Positions 44,078 to 54,611 of a stretch of DNA of 64,000 nucleotides are shown here, one piece after another. A model generated the notes under the pieces. That model saw nothing but the letters and a program-made list of their open reading frames with translations, made no database searches and was not told where the DNA came from. The stretch is from Helichrysum umbraculigerum (lineage: Eukaryota; Streptophyta; Magnoliopsida; Asterales; Asteraceae). The position numbers were made by a program, and so were the translations under genes. The stretch's first letter is position 1. Every line of letters begins with the position of its first letter. The stretch spans positions 84,903,001 to 84,967,000 of the forward strand of contig CATIUR010000003.1 of the NCBI GenBank assembly GCA_949592205.1, written 5' to 3'.

Positions 44078-45440
44078 GAGGGACCCAAGCCATTACGGTC
44101 TTGGTTTGTCCCTTATCATCAACAAACTTAAGCTCTTTAAAATAACCATCCTTCCTATCAGGAGCTTTGGTTACGTTCGAAGTAGCTTGAGTTTGTGGAC
44201 GATCAGCCTTAAGAGGTGAATTTGAGGATAACCTCCTAGGCACATAATTATGAGCTCTATTATGATAATTATAATTAAACTCATGTGATCGCGAAGTAGT
44301 ACCACTCTTATAATGACTATGGCCTCTACTTAGAGTTCTAAACCTCGACGGTGTCACATCCCTAGGCTTATAGACAGAATTATCACTTTGAGTATATGGC
44401 CGTTTAGGTTTAGGTGGGGAGACACTATGTTTACCGTCTCTTTTAAGAATGTTAACAGGTTTATTACCTAACTTATGTTTGGTATCTAACCTATCTAAAG
44501 TCATACTAGAGTCGGTCTGTGTCTTTTCATCAATCACAAGCTTATGTAGTGTTTCAGGCTTTTTGTTAGGACAACACGAAGCCACGTGTCCCTTTTGGTG
44601 ACACTTGAAACATGACATCTGCTTGCGTGATTTAGGAACTTTTGCATTACCACTCGGAGTCTTAGGCACTAAAGATTCAAGTATTTGTTCCTTATTAACC
44701 TTATCATCAGTCTTAGCATCGTTAATCACTCCACCCGATACAAACTGTATTTTGGTGAAATGAGACACCTTACCATTATCTGATGATTGGTTCTTAACAA
44801 CATCCTTCTGTGCCTCTAATTTTTCAGGGTCATTAGTTACTAAAATCTCAGGATTAGCATCTGTCATTTCAGAATCTATCGAGTTACTAGTGTAATTGGC
44901 ATTAAAAGGATGAGGTACATCATTGTATCCTATCCCAGTCTTGTCCTTTACATTGCGTTGAGCATCTAGCATTTTATCCATTTCTAAAGTTCTGTAGGAC
45001 TCAATCTTACGATTTTGTTCTACTAACTTATGCTTCAGCTCAGCTAACTCTCTATCCCTATCAGATATTGTTCGATTTAAGTCATCAATGTTCATATAGA
45101 GACCATCTATGATTATTGCCTTTTCATTTATGGTATCTCTAAGTGCAATCTTATCAGAACTATCAGACTTAATCTTATTCTTAAGATCTACCTTATATGT
45201 ACTTAACCTAAGGACATCACTTTTAGCTTGTTCAAGTTCAGATATTATAGTCTTATTAGAATCATTAAAAATGCTAACTTGGGATGACAAATTCTGATTC
45301 GACACAGTTAAAACGCTTAATTGTGATTGTAGATCAGTAACTAGATAACAAACATCAACAAGAGTAAGAATATCCAAACATACCCTTTTCTTGTCAGTTT
45401 GTACTTCAGCCATGCGTGCTACAAAGTCATCTGGACTCAT
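44067..45440 (-). pseudogene. G1 gag C-terminal/linker ORF (457 codons, coiled coil plus CCHC)
   Basis: In the same frame as the preceding gag ORF, from which a single TAA (45450-45452) separates it. It contains a long coiled coil (about residues 25-150; LQSQLSVLTVSNQNLSSQ...) and a second zinc knuckle, CFKCHQKGHVASCC (about 280). It ends AWVPLDN and overlaps pol by 11 bases. In intact relatives this region seems to be part of one Gag-Pol protein, so the TAA and the frame change are most simply mutations. Confidence 0.8.
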
Positions 45441-45449
45441 ATTAACAGT

Positions 45450-46889
45450 TTAATCCATATAGAGCACGTCATCATCACTTGCTTTCTCATGAATCTCTGG
45501 CACCTTTATTTCAACATCAATAGGCATATAGCTATTGGACTCAGCAGCTATCTCTTGATCTTCAATCTCAGCCATGAGAGCTTCCTCAGACTGAGCTTGC
45601 CAATCATAAGATCCATCCAACTGTTTCACAACTAAGGCTTTGGAAGCTAAGGTACTTCCCGAACCTTGTTTGATATTGCCAGTTTCAACCTTAGGTCTTT
45701 GACACTCACGAGCAAAGTGTCCATAACCTTGACAGTTGAAACACTTGATCTTGGTTTTATCAAACCCTGATCGATTTCCCACCACTTTTCTACCAGTTTT
45801 CTTCAAGAAATTTTTAACTCTCCTTGATAACATTGCAAGTTGATCCTGGAGATCTATTTCCTCAAGATAATCAGGGTCTATTTGATCATAGTCTTCATCA
45901 AACATAATCGGATCATTGATTTTACCCTGAATGTAATTTTCATAAGAAGCAACAAAGGATGCAAGGACAGATAACTGTTGCTCAGCAGATTTCACACTCA
46001 TTGGCATCTTTTGATGTCCTTGAGTTGACTTCTCAGCAGGTGTACCTTTAGTTTCATTACCTGATGAGGTAAGAAGGCACACGTCGTCAGTTATCATTTC
46101 ACCATTTTCATCAGTATTACCAACTAAAAGTGCAGTGGTCGAACTAGATGAAGAAGTTGAGAGATTCGTTTTCCCATGATATAGCCCAGGATTCTGAACC
46201 TGATCAGAATCAGTTTCTCTTGATTTCTTTGTGAAATCATAACCTTTTAGCTGGTCAATGACCTGCTCTAAGGTCATGGTTGCATACCTTTCATCGTTGT
46301 CTTTGAGCATTACATCATACATTTCCCACTTAGACGGCAAACCCTCAATAAATTTGTCGGTTCTTTCAGTCTCAGTAATAACAATCTCATGGTTGTCAAG
46401 CTCACTTAACAAGTGGTAGAATCTAGTGATGTAAGCATCAAGATCTTCTCCCTTTAAAGCTTTTATAACAGTAAACTGTTTCTTGAGAAGATTCTTCCTG
46501 CTTGCCTTCACTTGAGGACTCCCCTCACATCTTTTCTCTAACGCTTCCCAGAGCGTTCTAGCAGTCTGAAAAGACTTGAGTTGATGGTTTATTTCCTTTG
46601 GTAAACTCATCTTAATTGCAGAATGGGATTTATTCTCCAATTCATAGTCCTTCTTTTGTTGATCGCTCATCCGGTTATAAGCAAGAGTAACGGTTGCATT
46701 ATTAACCGTTTGAGTAGGTGCAGTGTATCCATTCTTGATACACATCCAGATCGACAAATCATGGAATCTACAGTAAGATTCAAATCTGTCCTTCCAGTTA
46801 TAGTAATCTTCGATCTTCAACAACTTAGGTGGAACGTTTGATTTTCCCACCTCATGTTCCATCTCGATCATTCTACTAAGATCAGACAT
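45450..46889 (-). pseudogene. gag: G1 Gag (479 aa, UBN2-type with CCHC finger)
   Basis: ATG at 46887-46889 starts MSDLSRMIEMEHEVGKSN. The gag domain (UBN2/retrotran_gag type, about residues 25-235) shows WKDRFESYCRFHD, LWEALEKRCEGSPQVKASR and YITRFYHLLSELDNHEI. One CX2CX4HX4C knuckle, CFNCQGYGHFAREC, lies near residue 405. It stops at TAA 45450-45452, after which the frame continues as 45440-44067. Codons upstream of the ATG are leader sequence rich in ACTCGC motifs, not protein. Confidence 0.85.
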
Positions 46890-47316
46890 CTTAAAAATGT
46901 AAAGTAAACTGTTTCGCGAATTCAGAAGAACTCGATTCGCAAGACTCAGTTCAACTCGCAATCTCAGCTCGACTCTCAAGTCTTAGTTCGGATTGCTGTG
47001 ATGTCGATTCGCAAGCGATTTCGATTCGCGAGAGATCTCGGTTCGACTCGCAAGTCTCAGTTTGACTCGCTAGTTCAACTCGGTTCGCAGGCTACGCTGA
47101 AACCCTAATCTCGACTCGCGAAACGGCTGGAAAACCCGAAAAACGAAAATTCAAGGTATTTTTACGATTTAAACAGTAAATTTCGACCGTAAACTAACCC
47201 TAAAACGTCCAGAGAATGATTTTGATCATTAATATGTACTCATGCACGTATAAACGATCCGAATCAAAACGCAATTATCACTAAAACTCTCGAACAATCT
47301 CGTATTTAGCCCGAAA

Positions 47317-47328
47317 GCTCTGATACCA
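47317..47328 (-). other. G1 primer-binding site (tRNA-iMet type)
   Basis: Minus-strand TGGTATCAGAGC, 2 bases inside the LTR end (47331). Confidence 0.85.
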
Positions 47329-47330
47329 GA

Positions 47331-47909
47331 TGTAAGTCCCTAGTTCTTAGGATCGATAACTTCGTTATCTATAGTATTAAGGTGCGGAATCCCTCAATAC
47401 GGTGTTATCTTACTAATAACGAGTAAGTTCGCAATTGCGTATATTAAAGCTTAACTTTAAACGATAAAACGTCAAAGTCTAGCAGTTAGGTTATGCTTTC
47501 TCTGATTTTCTGAGTTCGTAGATGTGAAATATCGAATGCCAAAGTTATGTTTTTCACGAATGAAAAACCTTTAAATATGTCAGTTCGTCTCGGCTCGCAT
47601 GGGCCAGCGAGTTCGGTCCAACTCGCAGCCCAAGCCCAATACTGAGCTCGGCTCGCCAGACTAATGTTCCGCGAGTTCAGATCTCACCTCTCAGCTCGAT
47701 TCGCTGCGACTTGAGATCTCGACTCGCATCAAACGTATATATTTATTTCGTACTTAATTATTCGTCTAACTTAACAAAATAATATGTTTAACGAATATTA
47801 CTAACAAAACAAATATTTATTTACAAATCTAAACCAATGTACAAACGTAATAATAATTACACCAGTCCTATTTCAAGCTAGATCTGTTGTCACAATCTAT
47901 GTCTCAACA
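47331..47909 (-). repeat. G1 5' LTR (579 bp)
   Basis: Minus-strand termini TGTTGAGACATAG...GGGACTTACA. The 5' end is similar to that of the C1 LTR (TGTTGAGTCAC). The middle (47580-47720) is rich in GCGAGTTC/ACTCGC motifs. No matching 3' LTR was identified. Confidence 0.7.
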
Positions 47910-47922
47910 AACATATCATGTA

Positions 47923-48117
47923 CTCCCTCCGTTACAGTCAAAGTGTCCACTTTGACTTTGCCCACATTTTAGAATTCTCCACTAACTACACTTTTCACTA
48001 ATCAAATAACATATCTACCCACTAAGGTATCTTTCGATTAGTTGAAACATGATAGTGGACACTTATTTGGGACAACCCAAAATAGTAACGTGGACACTTG
48101 TGGTGGGACGGAGGGAG
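47923..48117. mobile_element. Stowaway-type MITE (195 bp)
   Basis: Starts CTCCCTCCGTTACAGTCAAA, ends GGTGGGACGGAGGGAG, flanked by TA on both sides (47921-47922, 48118-48119). Terminal inverted repeats with CTCCCTCCG are the Tc1/mariner Stowaway signature. No coding capacity. It lies 13 bp from the outer edge of the G1 LTR. Confidence 0.93.
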
Positions 48118-48139
48118 TAGTTGTTTATTTAATTTATTC

Positions 48140-49207
48140 ATTCTGTTTTCATTTGTTTTGTTTACAATCCGTTTATTACTATTGATTGTACGTCCAACCG
48201 CACAAGTGCATCAATCCCTTGTTTCCAGCCAAAAGCTTCCAACCAGCTGGATCCTACAGCAAATACACATACACTAAATCACCGTGGAGCACAGGGAGGT
48301 CCCCTGTAAACCACCTCCGGTGTGAGAATGAGTTTCCACGGTTTTAATGGTGAAATTATAAGTGAGAATTAGGGTTTTTTGGAGAAGATGAACAATACCT
48401 TCAAATGAAGAATGAGTGCTCCTTTTATAGTTGTTGTTTCTTGGCCCCTACTCATGTATTGGCCAATCATATTTGAGCACTAACAAATGATTCCCTGTGA
48501 TTTAATCTGAGCCGTTTAGAGAGATCTCCTGAATATTTTGGATTGGTCCCCACTCTACATTCTGTTAGTCTTGTGAAAGTGACGTGCATACCTCTGGGTG
48601 GAGGTCGGAAGAATAGATAATTTGGTGGCGATTCCCTAGAAGGTAAAGGACACCTAACGGGTGTCAACTGTTACGCCACAAGATCAATTGATGATCTCCT
48701 TCCATGTGGAAGCAAGTGTATTATTCTGTTATTAAAGATGGAGACCTCTGGGTGGAGGTCCGCAATCTGTGGGTGTAATATTAGTTACACCATTAAGTCC
48801 CCCTAGTCTAGTAGGAGATAGTCAAAAGTAGATCATACTAGACTTGATAAGTTTTTTTCTTTCTGTGTCTCTTTGTTTCCTTCTGCCTGAAAAGTCGCAA
48901 CCATCAGGCTGATTTGACGATTTTCCGGCTTCTTAATTAATAGCTGTCATCATAACTTTTCTGACTTCTCGTTCCTGACCCGTACACGTGTCTCCACTTC
49001 TGCAGAATCGTGATCGTGCGTTGTTTTCCCTCTCAATATTTAGTCTTTATTTTTCTTCTTTCAAAATCAAAAATCTTAAAATTAATTTCTTCCTTCTCTC
49101 TCTCAGGAAACCCTAACCTTTTCCCCCTTTTTCTCCTCCGGCGATCGTTCTAACTACTCAAAACAGGTTAGCCTTCTTATTTCTTCCTTCATATCAATCT
49201 TGTTACT
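48140..49207. other. Non-coding region upstream of the Transposase_28-like gene
   Basis: No ORF of note. On the minus strand a TATAAAAGG (about 48423-48431) followed by a CT-rich leader looks like a promoter, possibly part of an LTR. Hairpins GACCTC...GAGGTC occur near 48590 and 48750. On the plus strand a CT-rich leader (49020-49140) precedes the ATG at 49208. Confidence 0.4.
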
Positions 49208-51506
49208 ATGTCGTCTGTCAATACTATTCACACTGTTTCGAGCGTTCTTAGGGAGGACCATTTCAATTATATTTGTAAAAAGTACGGAATTTCTGGCGAT
49301 GCCGGTCCGTCTATGGCTAGGTTTGATGACGTGATTTTGAAACCGCCCGCCGGTAAATTTGGTGTGTATACAAAGTTGTTTTCTGTGTCCAACCTTCGAA
49401 TCCCTTTGTCAACGTTTTATTTGTCCGTTTTGAAGCACTATCAACTGCACATTTCCCAGATGTCTCCGATGGGTGCTATAAAAATCTTGGGTTTTGAAAT
49501 AGGCTGTCGTGTTCATGAAAAATCCCCAATGTGAACGTTTTTAGATATTTTTTCTGTTTGGGTCCCCCTGAACAAGGGTATTATACGATAAAGAGGAGGG
49601 TCAATACTCCCAAGATCCTTTTAGGTATAAGGGAGTCGTTGAAAGATTGGAAAGATAATTTCTTTTGGTTAAGTGAGGATTTGATTCCTATTGGGTTTAG
49701 GGAAGTGTTGTTGTGGAAGAACGACGAAGTGCTTTTAAACGATGTTCCCCGTCTTTCTACCCAGAAGGATGAACTTCGAGTCTTTCTTGAAACTAATTGT
49801 CATGTTTTTATTGACGCCTTCGCTGAGGAGGTTTTAGTTCTCTTGGGTATGAGTAACCATTGGCCAAATGATGGTTCTGTGCCCGTTATTTATAAGGATG
49901 GGGAGGGTAAGCTTATTTTTCTTGTGTTTTTGATTTTGCCTTGGTGTTGTTTTTCTTATGGTTGTTTTTGTTTTGTAGAGATGATGATTGCCGAGTTATT
50001 AAATTCTGATAGCAAGAAGGGTTTGAAGTTTGGTGCAAAATCTGAAGAGGGTGTTGCTACCACCCCGAAGGCTGCTAGTTCTCGAGTTTCTTCATCTCAA
50101 GTCGCTTCTCGTACCAGGGCAAGCACTAAGGGTTTGACTGTTCGTGATTCAGCTCAGGAACAAGTTGGTTCTTTTTCCGGATCATACGAGGTGGAGGAAG
50201 TTGTTGAGAAAAGAAGGGGGAAGAGGGCTGCTACGGGTGGTAAGAGTAAGAAAGGAAAAAGAATGAAGGACAATGATTCTTTACCTCTTGTCAATGTGTC
50301 TGATACGAAGACAGATCATAGTGATAATTCCAAATCTGGTGACGGTGTTCATGATTCTATATCACCTCGGACCTTTACTGGTGCTTTTGTTCCTGCTCAT
50401 CTGACTAGAAGCAAGTCTTCTACTCTTCCACCACGTAGTTGCATTTCTCCTTCCACCATGGGGAAATCATTTTCTGATCAAGACGCCGGTAAAGGTACTT
50501 ATGATTCTTCTATTTTTGACATTGCATTCGTTGATACGAGTAGTCCCTGTCTTATAAAAAGTGGTGTAAGGGACAAGTCTTTTGGGAATTTTTTTACTGA
50601 TATTAATAATGTGACTTGTTTTGTTGATGAAGATGTTGTTGGTGACTCTAGAAGTGGAGTTAAGGGGGTATATGTTCCCAAATGGGGGTGGAATGTGATG
50701 ATACTCTGGACAATGTGAAATCCAGGAGGGACTTTATCACACATTCACTCCCTCTAGCATTACAAGCTCGTGGTATTGATGTTAGTTTGTCTGAGGTGGT
50801 TGAGAATCTGGATAAGTTGGCTGTTGATACACTTTTCTATCATGAGATTGCTGTGGAGTATTTGAAACAGGTTTCCTCAGGGTTGAAGGTTGGTGATCTT
50901 ACCAGGAAAATTGAGAGTTTGTCTGCGGAGCTTGAGAAGCGGAAGATTGATGCTGTAGCAAATGAGGCAGTTATTCAAGAGAAAGATGAGAAGATAGCTA
51001 ATCTGAATCGTGAGGTCCTTGCTCTAGGTGGTAAGTTACTGGCTTCTGAGGATAAAGTTGCTGACTTGGAGTGTAAGGTTGGGAAGTTTGAAGAGAAGAT
51101 GGGTGTTGTAGAGATGAAGCTTTCTTCAACTGAGGGTAGATTGGAGGCTGCTAGAGAGGAGCAAGCTGAATATGTCAAGAAGGTGTTGCATCATTATTCT
51201 GGCCATCTCTTAAGAAGTTATGAGTTTTCTGCACCTGTGGCTAGGCTGGTTAGCTGTGCAGAAGCTAATGCTGGTCAGAAGATGTTGGAGCATATCTACT
51301 CGAAGGAGGAGAATAAAGGCACTGCTGTTGAAACCCTAGCTGAATACAATCCTTCTGCCCAAGAAGATTACAACAAGGCTGTAGCTGCTTGTGGAGACTT
51401 GAACTTTCCTTTTACCCAGAAGATTATTGACACAGCTCATTTGCCTTTGGATGAAATTTTAATGATCACTCCTGACGCTGCTCATGTGCCTTCTCCAGAC
51501 TCTTAA
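49208..51506 (+). pseudogene. Putative gypsy-type transposase (Transposase_28-like) gene, frameshifted
   Basis: Three overlapping frames (49208-49534, 49531-50718, 50682-51506) form one protein if two 1-bp frameshifts are allowed, near 49527 and in the G-run near 50688. The N-terminal 240 residues (SSVLREDHFNYICKKYGI, ALKHYQLHISQMSP-like region, VNVFRYFFCLGPP) resemble PF04195 proteins found in plant LTR elements. A 72-nt GT-AG intron (49907-49978) lies after PVIYKDGEG. The middle is Ser/Lys-rich; the C-terminal 270 residues include a long coiled coil (about 50900-51180). No pol is seen. It is probably the ORF of a non-autonomous LTR element cut at its 3' side by F1. Whether the frameshifts are real or sequence errors cannot be told here. 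Confidence 0.6.
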
Positions 51507-51847
51507 TCTCTTTTATGCTGCACTTTTACTGTCCTTTGAACAATACTTGCTTTTGTTGTGTGTTGGATATTTGTTGGTTTGTAAGCTCTTTGTTGAGCAA
51601 ACAATGGTTGGTGCCAAGTTTTGGCTTTTGAACTTTTATTTTATATGCGTGGTTAGTTATATTCTCTGTTATAACACTTTTTTGTTTGCATATTTTGTAG
51701 TTCATACTTGGTTGCTATAATTTAAGCAACTTGCCTTTTATATGTAAGGCATAAATCTTGGTCACGAGTTTACTCTAGAATACGCTTTTGAAAAAAAATA
51801 TTACTTTTTCCTGGAAACCTCCTCCCTGAAGTGTGGGAAGTGATCAC
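51507..51847. other. 3' flank of the Transposase_28-like gene up to F1
   Basis: Non-coding, T-rich. Ends with atcac (51843-51847), the expected left target duplication of F1. Confidence 0.5.
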
Positions 51848-52203
51848 TGATAACACGTAAAAAGTCATGTTTTTACTTATGTTATTTCCCGCATTTTAGA
51901 CTCAAAGTTAGCAAAACCACACCAATAATGTCAAATATTATGATATTTTGTTAACTAAGTCAAAACGGAAGCGATATTTATAAAACCATTGAAAATGTTA
52001 CGAAAAACGTGAAAAAAGGAGCATAAACGGTCAACGAATCTTTAGTTCACACGTTCCAACACTTTTTGAGCAAAACTAAGAATTATGACCTCTAACTTAT
52101 GTCATTATGTTCGTTAGGAGTTGACGGTCGCGTGGATATAAAGAACGTTGAAAACGGACGCACGATGAAGAAGATACGCCCAAACGAAGATCACAAGCAA
52201 CCG

Positions 52204-52470
52204 ACGGACCGCGATACGGGAGAGACAAGGTGAATACGGCCAAACCCAGCCGTATACGGCCAAGGCTTGACCGTATACGGCCAATCTTGGGCGTCTACGG
52301 CCTTGTCCCAGCCGTATACGGGCAAATTCCCCCGTATCCGGCCTTGTCCCTCCCCCGATACGGCCAATCTCTCCCGTATACGGCCAAATTCAACCGTATC
52401 GTGTGTTTTGGTCATCCAAGGTGCAATCTTGATACGGGAGGGAAATACGGCTGAGATTTTGGAGGTGGAA
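52204..52470 (+). repeat. U3 palindrome array (CCGTATACGG) in F1 LTR
   Basis: At least eight copies of CCGTATACGGCC or close variants, 20-30 bp apart, ending 30-60 bp upstream of the TATA box. Repeated in the 3' LTR (about 62457-62723). The E1 LTR has three such palindromes at 2151-2212; S1 has unrelated GC-rich repeats in the same position. Confidence 0.85.
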
Positions 52471-52501
52471 ATACGGTTGAGGAATACGGTTGAGACAAAT
52501 C

Positions 52502-52509
52502 TATAAATA
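52502..52509 (+). promoter_or_regulatory. TATA box of F1 5' LTR
   Basis: TCTATAAATACC directly downstream of the palindrome array; the 3' LTR equivalent is at 62755-62762. Confidence 0.6.
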
Positions 52510-54467
52510 CCAACCTTCACCTCCTCATTTCAACACACTTCATTCATCATTCATCCAATTCTCTTCTCATTTTCACACTTCTCTTTTATTTTATTTTGTT
52601 GTTTTTATTTTTAGCTTGTAGTTTTGGTTTCTCTCTCTAGAGCTTTCTCTCTCTAGAGAGAAGTAGATAGTTAGTTAGTTAGAGGTAGAGAAGAGAAAAG
52701 CAAGGCTTTGTAATCACGGTGTAAAAGCATTCTTGGTGCAAAACTACGCATTTCTCAATATTACTCTGCTCGAATTTCTGGTGATATCTATCCTCTCATA
52801 CTTATATTATGTCTGAATTATTTCTGCTTATTTGTATGATGTGTGCTATATGTATTGCCATGATTACTGAGTAGTGTACTATTGCGGTTGTTGAAATGTA
52901 GATAATTAGACGTAGGGATGATGTTAAATTAATCTTTATTTAAAATATGTGATTGGGAATTATTAAACTTTATTATGTTCAAACTTATCATGCATCTAGA
53001 CTTAGTTATGGATCACCCTTTCCAGTCCTTCGCGTGACTGCTACTTAGGTTTAGAAACTGATCACCTCTAGATACGGTAGTTTGTTATCTGTGTTATCGT
53101 ACGAAGCCGTGTCTGTTACTGTAATTCGGCTAAAGTATTAGGTATAGCGATGGAAACACCACTGGTGGAGTACAACCGTGGAAGCCTGAGAAAAGCCGTT
53201 GGTACCATCACTGTGGACTACCTAGAAACCCTAGAATATGGTCTAGACATCATAAAGCTGTGGAAATGCCGAGTACACCGTAGGCCTACCTCTGGTTACG
53301 AAAACACTGTGGAAATACAGTAACTAAAGTACACAGTGTCTATAGTTAGAATTGGTTAATCTGTGGAAAAATAGTTATACGCGGTGAGATCAGTTCTAGT
53401 TATAAAGCCGTGGAAATGCTGTAAGCACTGTACACTGTAATAGTATCTAGAATTGGTTGAACCATGGGACTGTTGGAGTACACGGTAGACTGATCCCCGA
53501 TTATACGGCATTGTGGAAAATGGTGACAGTACTGTACACCGTAATAGTACTCAGGGTTAGCAACCGCTGTGGAAAAGTGCACTGTACACCGTTAAGTATG
53601 TCTAGGGACGAATGACTGATCGCAAAGGAGAGTTCTAGATCATGACAGAAGTAATTAATCTTATAAAACCTAAGGCATGAGTCTAGAGATGAAAGTCAAG
53701 CCCAGCAGTGGTTCAAGATTCTTAAAACCCCTAGACTCTACAAAACTGATAGTTTGAAATAATAGGTTTATAATTAGTACATGGTTAAATAAATAGCAGT
53801 TGTAGTTAGGTGTTAAGAAAGGTCGGAATAACCCAATGGGCAGCCTGTCACCTTATTCCTGCACCCTTCAAGGGTCGCTGTCTCTACAAAGACATGTGTG
53901 GGGGGTCGGATAGTCTGTTCTGATCAGAATCACGATAACGTAGGTACTCAGTGACATACTTATGTAGGTCTGACCGAAACAAGTAGGGTCCTTGCGTTTA
54001 CACCTGTAGTGCATCTGTCTGTTAATTAATCAAGTCCCTAATCACCTTTATAATGAACATCATCCCAACAACTGATTATTGAAACTTCAACAGCCGCATT
54101 CTCTATCTATCTAGCTAATTACCGATTCTCATCTCTATTTTACTTTTCTGCATTTAGTCAATTAATTTACTAGAAAACCAAACAAACAAAATCTACCTAT
54201 CTACACAACCCATCCTAATAGTAAACCTTATCTTTGGCCTAAGCTTTGTTTCAATTCGCTCCGATTAAAGAACGACCTCGAGTTATACTTGCTGCTTACT
54301 CACCCAGTGTAGTAGGTAGTACCTATAAGTTGAGCCCCGCATATTATAAATTTTAAAACTTACCCACGACGCCCGCCTGATTTGTCCGGACGAGTCCTTT
54401 GACGACGAGGACAGGTTCACTCGCGTGAACTAAAACGAACCTGACTTATCGGGCGACGTCAAGTTTT

Positions 54468-54485
54468 TGGCGCCGCTGCCGGGGA
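54468..54485 (+). other. F1 primer-binding site (tRNA-Asp type)
   Basis: TGGCGCCGCTGCCGGGGA, 6 bases after the LTR end at 54461, identical to that of E1. Confidence 0.88.
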
Positions 54486-54611
54486 GCGTAGAGCGTTACG
54501 ATTCTGAAGCCGCCTTAGATAAATTAGCTGTTAGGAGATCCTTTTCGTTTAGGTTCACTTAGACTTATCCGGAAGTTACTTACCTGCCTTAGAATAATTT
54601 AGTAATATAAA

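Larger units (their letters stand above)
40634..47909 (-). mobile_element. G1: decayed copia/Sirevirus-like retrotransposon (antisense)
   Basis: On the minus strand: 5' LTR 47909-47331, primer-binding site TGGTATCAGAGC (47328-47317), a leader rich in ACTCGC motifs (to about 46890), gag (46889-45450), a gag/linker ORF (45440-44067), pol (44077-41069), and a separated RNase H tail (to 40634). A purine tract (A-run then GGGAGG, 40561-40583) lies beyond it, but no obvious 3' LTR. It is disabled by an in-frame TAA in gag, a frame change at 44070, TGA at 41066-41068 and a TAA near 40904. The order protease-integrase-RT-RNase H is copia type; the gag and protease motifs resemble Sirevirus-like elements. 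Confidence 0.85.
51848..54461 (+). repeat. F1 5' LTR (2,614 bp)
   Basis: TGATAACACGTAAAAAGTCA...GGGCGACGTCA. Parts: conserved start; U3 with palindromic CCGTATACGG repeats (about 52204-52470); TATA box (52502-52509); CT-rich leader with AGAGAGAA blocks (52625-52690); R/U5 with degenerate TGTGGAAA...GTACACCGT repeats (about 53130-53620). ORFs within it recur in the 3' LTR and are not genes. Confidence 0.92.

Noticed and set aside
52191..52520. ORFs around the CCGTATACGG repeats (also 62350-62773)
   Set aside because: Present on both strands because of the palindromes and duplicated in both LTRs; not genes.
54375..54412. Hammerhead-ribozyme-like CTGATTTGTCCGGACGAG near the F1 LTR end
   Set aside because: The core is broken (TT instead of GA after CTGAT, no GAAA) and the GTCC/GGAC stem has no loop, so catalysis is not expected; the resemblance is probably chance.
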